Shown: in pieces, positions 6,421 to 13,336 of the stretch
Layout: every line of letters begins with the position of its first letter
Position numbering within the stretch: the first letter of the stretch is position 1
Origin: Acidobacteriaceae bacterium
Lineage (GTDB): Bacteria; Acidobacteriota; Terriglobia; Terriglobales; Acidobacteriaceae
Assembly (NCBI GenBank): GCA_030040395.1
Contig: JASHTU010000513.1
Coordinates: forward strand, 1-13,350
Length of the DNA stretch: 13,350 nt
Direction: 5' to 3'
The notes under the pieces: model-generated
Told to the model about the DNA's origin: nothing
The model's input: the letters and a program-made list of their open reading frames with translations, nothing else
Database searches by the model: none
Program-made: the position numbers and the translations under genes

Positions 6421-6833
6421 AGCAATAACCCTCCTGAAAGCCTTTTCACGGAATACTACGCCCCCCTCCCGCACCCCCGCAATCGAGGGGTGGCCAGGGT
6501 CCTGAAAAGCCAATTCGACCACGAGACTTGGTGCACTAGGGCTCGATTCCGAGACCTGGAGCACCACAAAACTCGGCTTTTTCACCATCTCCGTGCACAA
6601 TTTCCAAAGACTCCCTTATGGAGAATCCTCTAAATTGATATCCTGTAACTTCCGCGAAAGATCGAGAGGCATTCTTCCTGGCTCTAGATTGCGAGCTCGG
6701 CCTTTGTGGAATCAGGGAGAATTCTCGCCGACGTAAGGGAATTCCCCCATCCGGCGTCTAAACTCGATAGAGCGGCGCCATCACTCCTCACACGGTTTTG
6801 AGAACCAGCCGCGGCGGAGACGAAAGGGAAAGA
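6421..6833. other. Divergent intergenic region with paired direct and inverted repeats
   Basis: The region separates the GH27 gene from the coiled-coil gene, which are transcribed away from each other. On the GH27 side, two related 17-bp direct repeats (6522-6538 and 6550-6566, 14 of 17 identical, 28 bp apart) lie about 100-145 bp before the start codon. On the other side, two perfect 10-bp palindromes centred on GAATTC (6717-6726 and 6737-6746, centres 20 bp apart) lie about 90-115 bp before ATG 6834. I found no convincing -35/-10 pair on either strand and no additional gene. Confidence 0.55.
6430..6435 (-). promoter_or_regulatory. Strong Shine-Dalgarno deciding the GH27 start
   Basis: AGGAGG on the minus strand lies nine bases before ATG 6420. 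This, together with the signal peptide that begins there, rejects the longer frame starting at 6600. Confidence 0.75.
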
Positions 6834-7667
6834 ATGAGTGAACTTGACGATGCTCCTCGAACCTATTCCGGGGCGCTGCTGGCAGTCATTGCTGTATCGC
6901 TGCTGGCCGCCATCGGCGGCCTCATCTGGTGTTCCACGCTCGGCAGCCGCCTTTCCACCCAGCAGGCGGAATTGACTGACGCCAAGCAGGATAATGTGAA
7001 GTTGGCCGCGGAGCTGCGCGAAACCGACGCCCGCCTGCGCGTCGCCACTGACGAGCTGGGTCGGTCCTTGGGCCTCACCCAAAAGCAACTTGATCAGCGC
7101 GCTCAGGATCTGGTCCGCCGCGAGCAGGCCGAGGAAGCCAACACCAAACAGCTCCAGACCGCGCAGCTCCAGACCGCGCAGCAGGTGAGCGCCGTATCGA
7201 GCGACCTCACCAACGTCAAGACCGATGTGGGCGGCGTGAAGACCGATGTGGCCAAAACCCAAAACGACCTCGCCAGCGCCGTGAGCCAGTTGAAGTCGAT
7301 GCGGGGAGACCTAACCGACACCAACAGCGTCATTGCCCGCAATCACGACGAGTTGGTCCTGCTCGAGCACAAGGGCGACCGCACCTTCTATGAGTTCACG
7401 CTCCAAAAAGGCAGGAAAAAGCCGGTCGGCACCGTCAGCCTCGAGTTACGCAAGGCCGATATGAAGCGTAGCCGCTTCACCCTCGACATCTTCGCCGACG
7501 ACAAAACCTACGAGAAGAAAGACCGCAACGTCAACGAGCCGCTCCAATTCTATAGCGGCAAGAGTCCGGCGCTCTATGAGATCGTGGTTAACACGGTCAG
7601 TTCCAAGAACGAGATTTCCGGATATCTCTCCACGCCCAAGAACGCCCCAGCGCCTATTGGTCAATGA
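6834..7667 (+). CDS. Membrane-anchored coiled-coil protein of unknown function
   Basis: The product is 277 aa. ATG 6834 is preferred over an in-frame TTG at 6798 because AAGGGA (6824-6829) lies just ahead of it. A short acidic N-terminus (MSELDDAPRTY) precedes one membrane helix (about 12-32, GALLAVIAVSLLAAIGGLIW). A long, probably parallel coiled coil follows (about 38-175), rich in Q, A, D, K and E, with T-D-V-K type repeats and a duplicated LQTAQ unit from a 15-bp DNA repeat. The last 100 residues (from EHKGDRTFYEF) are predicted mostly beta and end GYLSTPKNAPAPIGQ. By topology the coil and C-terminal domain would lie outside the cytoplasmic membrane. The C-terminal domain recalls, from memory, a conserved acidobacterial hypothetical family. 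No enzyme motif is visible. Its 3' end overlaps the convergent neighbour by 14 bp. Confidence 0.75.
   Translation: MSELDDAPRTYSGALLAVIAVSLLAAIGGLIWCSTLGSRLSTQQAELTDAKQDNVKLAAELRETDARLRVATDELGRSLGLTQKQLDQRAQDLVRREQAEEANTKQLQTAQLQTAQQVSAVSSDLTNVKTDVGGVKTDVAKTQNDLASAVSQLKSMRGDLTDTNSVIARNHDELVLLEHKGDRTFYEFTLQKGRKKPVGTVSLELRKADMKRSRFTLDIFADDKTYEKKDRNVNEPLQFYSGKSPALYEIVVNTVSSKNEISGYLSTPKNAPAPIGQ
7151..7180 (+). repeat. 15-bp tandem repeat within the coiled-coil gene
   Basis: GCTCCAGACCGCGCA occurs twice without mismatch (7151-7165 and 7166-7180), encoding the LQTAQ-LQTAQ stretch in the coil. A second, imperfect repeat of about 18 bp follows near 7216-7250 (KTDVGGVKTDVA). In-frame repeats of this kind change coil length without breaking the frame. 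Confidence 0.85.
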
Positions 7668-8277
7668 TGGCCACGCGGGGCGTAATCACCAGGCTGGGCT
7701 GATACCTGAAGGCGAAGGTGAAGTTCAGGCTCTTGCGTGCGTCCCACTCCGCCTTCGTCATCCGGAAGGCGGAAACAAACGTGCCTTCCACGGTCTGGCC
7801 TGGATTGATCGTCGTATCCAGCGGCGAGAGCGGCTTGCCGTGCGGGACTTTGATGTCCGGATAAGCTAAAAACAGACGGTTGTAGTCGATGGTGTTGGCG
7901 GCGTAACTGGAGTGGATGCCGTCGGGCAGCGTGGCATTGGTGAGGATATCGTAGAGAAATAGCGGCCCATCGCTCCGGTTGTGCAGACGCACATCCGCGA
8001 ACACCATCACCTGGTCGAAACTCTGCTGCGTCATGCGCGCGCCCGCAGCGTCGAACCCCGGCGTCACCACGTGTTGTGGATGCACCCACATGGAGACGAC
8101 CTGCCCCGTCGCCACTGGCGGCTTCTGGCCCGAAATCACATAGATGGCGATGATGATGCTGACCACAACCGCGGCGGCCACAAAGGCCACCGCCACGTGG
8201 CTCGTGCCTTTTGTGAATGACTCGCCCCGCGCCGCGTCGTCCAGCTCGTCGGTCTCATCTTGATGGAGAAGGCTCAT
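7654..8277 (-). CDS. Single-pass membrane protein of unknown function
   Basis: The product is 207 aa. The N-terminus is acidic and cytoplasmic (MSLLHQDETDELDDAA), followed by one membrane helix (about 28-48, VAVAFVAAAVVVSIIIAIYV) and an extracytoplasmic domain of about 155 residues. That domain is rich in predicted beta strands: VMVFADVRLHNRSDGPLFLY, then INPGQTVEGTFVSAF, then LNFTFAFRYQ. The pattern of short strands with a pre-terminal pro-gly turn resembles Ig-like or DUF4352-type accessory domains, but I cannot assign a family. No catalytic motif is seen. It lies 58 bp downstream of the PolX gene on the same strand and may be cotranscribed with it. The ribosome site is poor (GGAG about 16 bases upstream), so translation may depend on the upstream gene. 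Its stop codon lies inside the 3' end of the convergent coiled-coil gene. Confidence 0.72.
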   Translation of the reverse strand: MSLLHQDETDELDDAARGESFTKGTSHVAVAFVAAAVVVSIIIAIYVISGQKPPVATGQVVSMWVHPQHVVTPGFDAAGARMTQQSFDQVMVFADVRLHNRSDGPLFLYDILTNATLPDGIHSSYAANTIDYNRLFLAYPDIKVPHGKPLSPLDTTINPGQTVEGTFVSAFRMTKAEWDARKSLNFTFAFRYQPSLVITPRVAIIDQ

Positions 8278-8317
8278 AGCGGTCTTATCTTAGCTCCATT
8301 CGCGCGCCGTCGGCTAC

Positions 8318-8336
8318 GGGACCGAAATTCGGGCCC
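8318..8336. repeat. Small dyad at the end of the PolX gene
   Basis: GGG-A-CCGAA-A-TTCGG-G-CCC is an imperfect inverted repeat with one mismatch pair and a perfect 11-bp core (8322-8332), touching the PolX stop codon. No T-run follows on the minus strand, so it is at most a weak attenuator between PolX and the downstream membrane protein. Confidence 0.35.
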
Positions 8337-10093
8337 TACGGCCGCGCTCTAAGCGCAGCCAGAAATTCATCCGGCCCAAGCGTACTCACCACATCCTCCG
8401 GCGCCAGCCAGGCCCGGCGCAACTGCCGCATGCCGTAGCCCATTTTTCCCAAGTTGCGCGCGTCATGCGAATCCGACGACATCGCTACGCGGCAACCCAG
8501 TTCCTTGGCCAGGCGCAGGTCGCGGTCGCACAGATCCAGTCGCTCCGGCGCGGCGTTGTGCTCCACGGCCAAGCCCAACTCGGCGGCACGGCGAAGAACC
8601 GCGCCTAGATCGATCGCAAAAGGCTCGCGGCGTAGCAGCAGGCGCCCCGTAGGGTGGCCGAGAATGCGCACATAGGGGTTTTCGATGGCGCGCAAGACCC
8701 GCGCGGTCATCTCCTCGCGGCTCTGCTCGAAGCGCGAATGCACGCTGGCGATCACCACATCCATCTGCGCCAACACCTCATTGTCCAGGTCCAGCGCCCC
8801 ATCGCCCAGAATGTCCACCTCGATTCCCGTAAACACCCGGATGCGGCCCTCCATTTCGCGATCCACTTCACGCACCCGCTTGATCTGCTCAAGGGCGCGT
8901 TTTTCATCCAGTCCCCCGGTCATGGCTAGCGCCTTCGAGTGATCTGTGATGGCGATGTAACGATAGCCGCAGGCCAAGGCCCCGTCCGCCATCTCCCGAA
9001 TCGAGTTGCGCCCGTCGCTGGCCGTAGTGTGCATGTGTACATCGCCACGGATGTCCCCCGGGCAAATGAGCTGAGGGAGTTCGCCGCGCGCGGAGCGCTC
9101 AATCTCGCCTAGGTTCTCGCGCAACTCCGGCGGCATCCACTCCATACCCAGCGCGGCGTAAATCTCTTCCTCGGTTGCGGAAGCCACAGTGGAGCCATCC
9201 TCGAGCTGCGCCAGCGCCCATTCGTTCAGCGTGTAGCCCATCCTGAGGGCGCGCTGCCGCAGAGCCACGTTGTGCGCCTTGGAACCGGTGAAGTACTGCA
9301 GCGCCGCCCCGTACGAAGCCGTTGGCAGTAGGCGCACATCCACCTGCAAGCCCCCTTCCACGTGGAAGCTCACCTTGTTCTCGCCCTTGGCGATGATGTC
9401 GTGGATGCCGGGATAAGCGGCCACATATTCTACTGCCGCAGCAGTGTTTGCTGCTGCGCAAGCCGGACCGGTGACGAGCAGATCGAGATCGCCCACCGTT
9501 TCGCGCCCGCGGCGCAACGAGCCCGCCGGGGTCACAGTGTCTATGCGCGCGCCCGCGGCCGCAGGAAAAGCAAGCAGATAGTCCGCGATCCGGTGCGCCT
9601 CCTCCTCCGCGGCGTCGATGCGGAAGCGACCCGCCGAACGCCGGTAGTCCTCGACGGCCTTGCGCAGCTTGTCGAGCTGCTTGGGCCCCATCCGCGGCAG
9701 ACCCGCGAGGCGGCCTGCTTCGAGGGCCTCAGCGAGCTGATCGATGTTTGCGATCTTCGCGGCATCCCAGAACAGCGCAATCGTCTTCGGGCCCATGCCG
9801 GGCAATTTGAGCAGTTCCAACAACCCTGCCCCATAACGCGCCAGCAGCTCTTCGCGCAGCGGCAGCGTCCCGGTTTGCACAATGGCTTGCAGGTTGGCGG
9901 CCATGCTTTTGCCGATGCCCGGAATTTCTAACAGACGCGTGACCTCCGCTGCGGCAACGGTCAAATCAACAGTTGTCTGCTCCGCAGCCTCGGCGGCGCG
10001 GCGGTATCCACGCACGCGAAAGCTGTCCCCACCATCGATCTCAAGCAGATCGGCGGTCTCTTCGAGCAGACGCGCCATCGTTCGATTGTCCAT
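8336..10093 (-). CDS. polX: Bacterial family X DNA polymerase with PHP domain (PolX)
   Basis: The product is 585 aa, close to the ~570 aa of Bacillus PolX. The N-terminal half is the Pol-beta-like polymerase, with helix-hairpin-helix motifs LLEIPGIGKSMA, LLKLPGMGPKT and LAGLPRMGPKQ. The nucleotidyltransferase signature GSLRRGRETVGDLDLLV carries Asp202 and Asp204, and the third metal ligand is Asp252 in VDVRL. The C-terminal half is a PHP metal-dependent phosphoesterase, with DVHMHTTASDG (Asp351, His353, His355), YIAITDHS, GIEVDI, VIASVHSRF, ILGHPTGR, VEHNA and SSDSHD. In characterised PolX enzymes the polymerase fills short gaps during base excision repair, and the PHP domain gives 3'-5' exonuclease and AP-endonuclease activity. 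All key residues seen are intact. The start at 10093 has GGGGGAG about nine bases upstream. The leader contains a hairpin (10136-10158). Confidence 0.93.
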   Translation of the reverse strand: MDNRTMARLLEETADLLEIDGGDSFRVRGYRRAAEAAEQTTVDLTVAAAEVTRLLEIPGIGKSMAANLQAIVQTGTLPLREELLARYGAGLLELLKLPGMGPKTIALFWDAAKIANIDQLAEALEAGRLAGLPRMGPKQLDKLRKAVEDYRRSAGRFRIDAAEEEAHRIADYLLAFPAAAGARIDTVTPAGSLRRGRETVGDLDLLVTGPACAAANTAAAVEYVAAYPGIHDIIAKGENKVSFHVEGGLQVDVRLLPTASYGAALQYFTGSKAHNVALRQRALRMGYTLNEWALAQLEDGSTVASATEEEIYAALGMEWMPPELRENLGEIERSARGELPQLICPGDIRGDVHMHTTASDGRNSIREMADGALACGYRYIAITDHSKALAMTGGLDEKRALEQIKRVREVDREMEGRIRVFTGIEVDILGDGALDLDNEVLAQMDVVIASVHSRFEQSREEMTARVLRAIENPYVRILGHPTGRLLLRREPFAIDLGAVLRRAAELGLAVEHNAAPERLDLCDRDLRLAKELGCRVAMSSDSHDARNLGKMGYGMRQLRRAWLAPEDVVSTLGPDEFLAALRARP

Positions 10094-10135
10094 CTGCGAG
10101 GGCTCCCCCAGCAGTATCGGTCACCGGAACAGCCA

Positions 10136-10158
10136 GCGCCAAGGGGAAGATTTGGCGC
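10136..10158 (-). promoter_or_regulatory. Hairpin in the PolX leader
   Basis: GCGCCAA (10136-10142) and TTGGCGC (10152-10158) form a perfect 7-bp stem with a 9-base loop, 43-65 bases before the PolX start codon. It would form in the mRNA leader if transcription starts upstream of it. No confident -35/-10 pair was found there. Confidence 0.35.
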
Positions 10159-10343
10159 ATACGTTTTACCATACGTTGTAATTTGATACACGGATACACC
10201 CTCCATTCCCACACTTCAAGCCGTAGTCGGAACGCAGCGAATGAGGGGCGCGGAGCGCGATTGTGACGGTGGAAAATATTACGGGCGCACTTCGACTTAA
10301 CCGCCGGGCGGCGGCTCGTGCTGGAAACGCCCGGCCCTAGACG

Positions 10344-10574
10344 CTAGGCTGCGCTGTGGGCGCTGTCCCGAAAGCGAATTACGGCATCTGCTTGGGGACC
10401 CTTCTGGCCCTCAACGATGTCGAACTCGACCTCATCGCCTTCCTTGAGCGTTTTATATCCGTCCAACTGAATTGCCGAGTAATGGACGAATACATCCGGC
10501 CCGTCTTCACGTCCGATGAATCCGTAGCCCTTGGCGTTGTTGAACCACTTAACCTTACCTTTGTACTGAGCCAC
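10344..10574 (-). CDS. Cold shock protein (CspA family)
   Basis: The product is 76 aa, one cold-shock OB-fold. The start is GTG at 10574, giving [20 protein letters not shown] as the N-terminus, as in the family. An upstream in-frame ATG (10628) would add 18 residues foreign to cold-shock proteins. AGGAAGG (10584-10590) is well spaced at nine bases, and a second AGGAG lies only three bases away. The RNA-binding motifs are KGYGFIG (RNP1) and [10 protein letters not shown] (RNP2). Such proteins bind single-stranded RNA or DNA and act as RNA chaperones in the cytoplasm. The acidic [18 protein letters not shown] segment and the short Ala/Ser tail are typical. The gene lies between the Nudix and PolX genes on the same strand, with gaps of 191 and 250 bp, so it probably has its own promoter. 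Confidence 0.92.
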   Translation of the reverse strand: MAQYKGKVKWFNNAKGYGFIGREDGPDVFVHYSAIQLDGYKTLKEGDEVEFDIVEGQKGPQADAVIRFRDSAHSAA

Positions 10575-10661
10575 AGGCTCCTGCCTTCCTTTTTTGGGGT
10601 AATACGCGAATGTCGAGGAACACCACACCGATAATTTCTAAGACGTGAAAAATTCGAGAAA

Positions 10662-10677
10662 GGTTTTTTGGAAAACC
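10662..10677. repeat. Small hairpin between the Nudix and cold-shock genes
   Basis: GGTTTT (10662-10667) and AAAACC (10672-10677) form a 6-bp stem with a 4-base loop. On the minus strand the stem is followed by CTTTCTCGAATTTTT, so it could be a weak terminator for the Nudix gene. It could also lie in the cold-shock leader if that transcript starts upstream of it. Confidence 0.3.
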
Positions 10678-10765
10678 GCCCCAGTATTTCATAAAGTGGA
10701 ACCTGTGGCGCGAAAAACCCCTCACCTCGGCGCGCGGCCGTCACATGGTTGCTGCGCGATTGCGG

Positions 10766-11470
10766 CTATTTCTTCTCATTGCGCGACTGCAGGCGCGCGT
10801 ACAAAAGGAGACCAGTCAAGGTCTTGCCGTCGAGGATGGCTCCCTTCTCGATCATCTTCAAAGCGTCAGAGAGCCGCACCAGGCGGAACTCGATGCGTTC
10901 GTCTTCTTCCGGCCTCGCGGCGCCTGCTACCAGGCTCTCGGCCACGAATATCCGCATCGACTCACCCAGAAAACCAGGGCTGGGGTAGTACTCGACCAGT
11001 TGCCGCCATTTTTTGGCGCTGTAGCCGGTTTCCTCGGCTAGTTCGCGTTGCGCGCCGGCGAGTGGGTCTTCGCCGGCATCCAGTTTGCCGGCCGGCAACT
11101 CCCACAGGAACTGGTTGGCGGCGTGGCGATACTGGCGTTCGATCACCAGCCAGGGGTTCTTTTTGCTCTTGGAAGCGTCGAGAGCCAAAATGACAACGCT
11201 GCCGTTGTGGCGCACCACGTCGCGGTCGCTCTCCAGCCCGGTTGGCTCGATGAGCTTATCCCGTAGCACCCGAAAGAGCGGCCCCTCGAAAACCACTTGG
11301 GAGCTGAGCAATTGTTCTTTTTCCGCGGCGATGGGCTTCGCTCCCAGTGCGCCCTTCTTCGCTTTGCTCAGCTTGGCCTTTTTGCCTTTCAGCTCGGTTC
11401 GGCCGTCTTCGGGAACCTTTGCGCTTTTCGAAGTTGTCTTGGCTTCTTTGCAGCTTTCTTTTTTGGGCAT
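10766..11470 (-). CDS. Nudix hydrolase, ADP-ribose pyrophosphatase type, with Lys-rich N-terminal tail
   Basis: The product is 234 aa. The Nudix box is complete at residues 128-150 (GKLDAGEDPLAGAQRELAEE then TGY), with the metal-binding REXXEE at 142-147. The region after it, YYPSPGFLGESMRIFVAE, and the upstream RQYRHAANQFLWELPAG are typical of ADP-ribose or nucleotide-sugar pyrophosphatases of the NudF group, which split ADP-ribose to AMP and ribose 5-phosphate in the cytoplasm. Residues 1-45 are an unusual basic tail with 14 lysines, absent from the usual ~180-200-aa enzymes. The ATG at 11470 has GGAGAG four bases ahead, so the tail appears to be translated. It is divergent from bshC. Exact substrate is inferred from family resemblance only. 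Confidence 0.87.
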   Translation of the reverse strand: MPKKESCKEAKTTSKSAKVPEDGRTELKGKKAKLSKAKKGALGAKPIAAEKEQLLSSQVVFEGPLFRVLRDKLIEPTGLESDRDVVRHNGSVVILALDASKSKKNPWLVIERQYRHAANQFLWELPAGKLDAGEDPLAGAQRELAEETGYSAKKWRQLVEYYPSPGFLGESMRIFVAESLVAGAARPEEDERIEFRLVRLSDALKMIEKGAILDGKTLTGLLLYARLQSRNEKK

Positions 11471-11508
11471 TCATCTCTCCGGGCGCAAGCGAGCGCGATT
11501 CAAAAACG

Positions 11509-11514
11509 AGTATA
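11509..11514 (-). promoter_or_regulatory. Candidate -10 element of the Nudix gene
   Basis: TATACT (five of six matches) lies on the minus strand about 39 bases before ATG 11470. No good -35 is seen at 16-18 bp, so support is weak. Confidence 0.3.
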
Positions 11515-11559
11515 CGCACCCCAGCCGGCTCTTCGATGACTCCTGCGTTCCCGAACGGC

Positions 11560-11565
11560 TACAAT
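11560..11565 (+). promoter_or_regulatory. Candidate -10 element of bshC
   Basis: TACAAT (five of six matches) lies about 110 bases before the preferred GTG start of bshC, in the gap divergent from the Nudix gene. No clear -35 was found upstream. If used, the TTG at 11576 would sit only a few bases after the transcription start, which argues against that codon as the translation start. Confidence 0.3.
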
Positions 11566-11674
11566 CGGTTAGCAGTTGTGCATCGATTTCCTGGGCGGCG
11601 GCATCCGTAAGAGGAGCCGCACTCCCATTCAGAATCAGTCACTGGATTTTCCTCGTGGGGGTAACGAGCCGCAA

Positions 11675-13303
11675 GTGAACGAGACGCTGAGCGCCGATTG
11701 TTATCCCGTGACCCTGTTGCCGGGGATGAGCCGGCTCTACCTGGACTACTGCGGTGGAAACGACGGAGTGGGGGCCTTCCACGCCCCGCTTCCGCGCGAC
11801 GGCGCGTGGCAGCGCCGTCTTGCAGCGCCAGCGCATTGGCCCGAATTGGTGCAGCTGCTGCGCGAACAGAATCCATCGCCTCAAGCCGCGCCCGCGCTCG
11901 AGGCCCTGGCGCAAGGCGCGGGAACGGTCGTCACCGGCCAACAGGTGGCCCTCTTTGGCGGGCCGCTCTTCACACCCTTCAAGATGGCCACCGCCGTGGC
12001 GCGCGCACGCCAGGCAAGCGCTCTCGGTCATGCGCATGCGGCCGTTTTCTGGCTGGCCAGCAACGACCACGATTTCGCCGAGATCGACCATGTGGTTTTT
12101 CCGGCCGGACGGGAGCTGGCCAAGCTCACGTATCCGGGCGCGCCCGAAATGCCGTTGCCGGTGGGCCGGGTGCTGCTCGACGACTCCATCCTGCCGCTCG
12201 TGGACCGCGCGCGTGAGCTCTTGGAGCCATCCGAGGCCACCGAGGCGTTGGCCCGCGCCTACCAGCCCGGCAAGACTTTTGCGCAGGCGTTCGCGGAGTT
12301 CTACACGGCAATTTTCGGCGGGCATGGGCTACTGGTGCTGGATACGAGTCTGGAGGGGAGCAGGCGGGAGTTTCACCGCATAGGCGCGCCGGTGCTGCGC
12401 GCAGCCATCGAGGGCGCCGATGAGTTGCACGCGGCGCTGCTGGAGCGCAACCAGGCTCTGGAAGCGGCAGGCTATCACACGCAGGTGGCTGTGTTGCCGC
12501 AGTCGAGCCTGTTGTTTCTCATCGACGACAAGACGGGAGCGCGGCAAGCGTTGAAACGGAAGGCGGCGGGCGCGGCCGAGCCGGGCGGATTGTGGCAGGC
12601 GGGCAAGCAGAGTTTCTCGACCGGCGATTTACTAGGCATTCTGGACGCGGAGCCGGAACGGATCTCGCCGGCGGCGCTGCTGCGGCCGGTTTTTCAAGAT
12701 TTTCTGCTTTCGACCTCCCTGATTATCGGCGGACCGGCGGAGCTCGCCTACTTTGCGCAATCGGCGGTTCTGTACGAGCGCATTCTGGGCCGCCAAACTC
12801 CGGCCGCACCGCGTTTTTCCGCCACTCTCATCGAGCCCACGACGGCTGAGCTGATGCGCCGCCACGAACTCACCCTGGACCGGGTTCTGGCCGAAGACTC
12901 CTCGTCGCTTGCGCAGTTGCTGGCCTCGCGCGCGATGCCGCCCGAAACCAGGAAGCGGCTGGCCAGCGCCGGCGCCGCGCTCGATGGCGAGCTAGCCATG
13001 CTGGTGGACTGGATGCGGGCGCAGGATGAGGGCCTGGGCCGGTCGGCGGAGACGGCAGCCAGCAAAATGCAGTACCAGATGCACCGGCTGCGGACACTGG
13101 CCGGCAATTTCCAGATGCAACGCGAGGCCTCGCTGGCGCGTCATGCCGAAGCCATCTCGCAGGCGCTCTATCCGGGAGGAGTGATGCAGGAGCGGCTACA
13201 TGGGGCGGCGTATTACTTTGCGCGCTACGGGCTGGAGCTTGCGGAGGCGCTGAGCGTCCACGCGGAGAAGACGTGCCCGGGGCACATGGCGATCTGGCTG
13301 TAA
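11675..13303 (+). CDS. bshC: Putative cysteine ligase BshC, last step of bacillithiol synthesis
   Basis: The product is 542 aa from GTG 11675, very close to the ~539 aa of Bacillus BshC. The N-terminus then reads MNETLSADCYPVTLLPGMSR. The frame is open up to TTG 11576, but those 33 codons have no family features. No strong ribosome site precedes either start, so the start is uncertain. Family motifs are LYLDYC near the start, VVTGQQVALFGGPLFTPFK, FWLASNDHDFAEIDHV, SSLLFLIDD and, near the end, ALYPGGVMQER after a helical, probably dimerising segment. BshC adds cysteine to glucosaminyl-malate to make bacillithiol, a low-molecular-weight thiol for redox balance and detoxification in the cytoplasm. 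The other pathway genes (bshA, bshB) are not in the window. Confidence 0.9.
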   Translation: MNETLSADCYPVTLLPGMSRLYLDYCGGNDGVGAFHAPLPRDGAWQRRLAAPAHWPELVQLLREQNPSPQAAPALEALAQGAGTVVTGQQVALFGGPLFTPFKMATAVARARQASALGHAHAAVFWLASNDHDFAEIDHVVFPAGRELAKLTYPGAPEMPLPVGRVLLDDSILPLVDRARELLEPSEATEALARAYQPGKTFAQAFAEFYTAIFGGHGLLVLDTSLEGSRREFHRIGAPVLRAAIEGADELHAALLERNQALEAAGYHTQVAVLPQSSLLFLIDDKTGARQALKRKAAGAAEPGGLWQAGKQSFSTGDLLGILDAEPERISPAALLRPVFQDFLLSTSLIIGGPAELAYFAQSAVLYERILGRQTPAAPRFSATLIEPTTAELMRRHELTLDRVLAEDSSSLAQLLASRAMPPETRKRLASAGAALDGELAMLVDWMRAQDEGLGRSAETAASKMQYQMHRLRTLAGNFQMQREASLARHAEAISQALYPGGVMQERLHGAAYYFARYGLELAEALSVHAEKTCPGHMAIWL

Positions 13304-13329
13304 GGCCGACGGACCAACAGCTCCGGCCT
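13303..13329 (+). terminator. Weak hairpin after bshC
   Basis: AGGCCG (13303-13308) and CGGCCT (13324-13329) can form a 6-bp stem with a 15-base loop, beginning at the bshC stop codon. No T-run follows directly (only TTTT at 13340-13343), so termination is doubtful. Confidence 0.2.
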
Positions 13330-13336
13330 AACTGTG

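Noticed and set aside
6421-6600. 60-residue N-terminal extension of the GH27 protein
   Set aside because: It has no family similarity and would place the signal peptide internally. AGGAGG directly precedes the shorter start.
10575-10628. 18-residue N-terminal extension of the cold shock protein
   Set aside because: Cold-shock proteins start close to the KGKVKWF motif, and the GTG has well-placed ribosome sites.
10645-11193. 182-codon plus-strand frame opposite the Nudix gene
   Set aside because: It is R/S/P-rich antisense sequence without domains, overlapping a complete Nudix box on the other strand.
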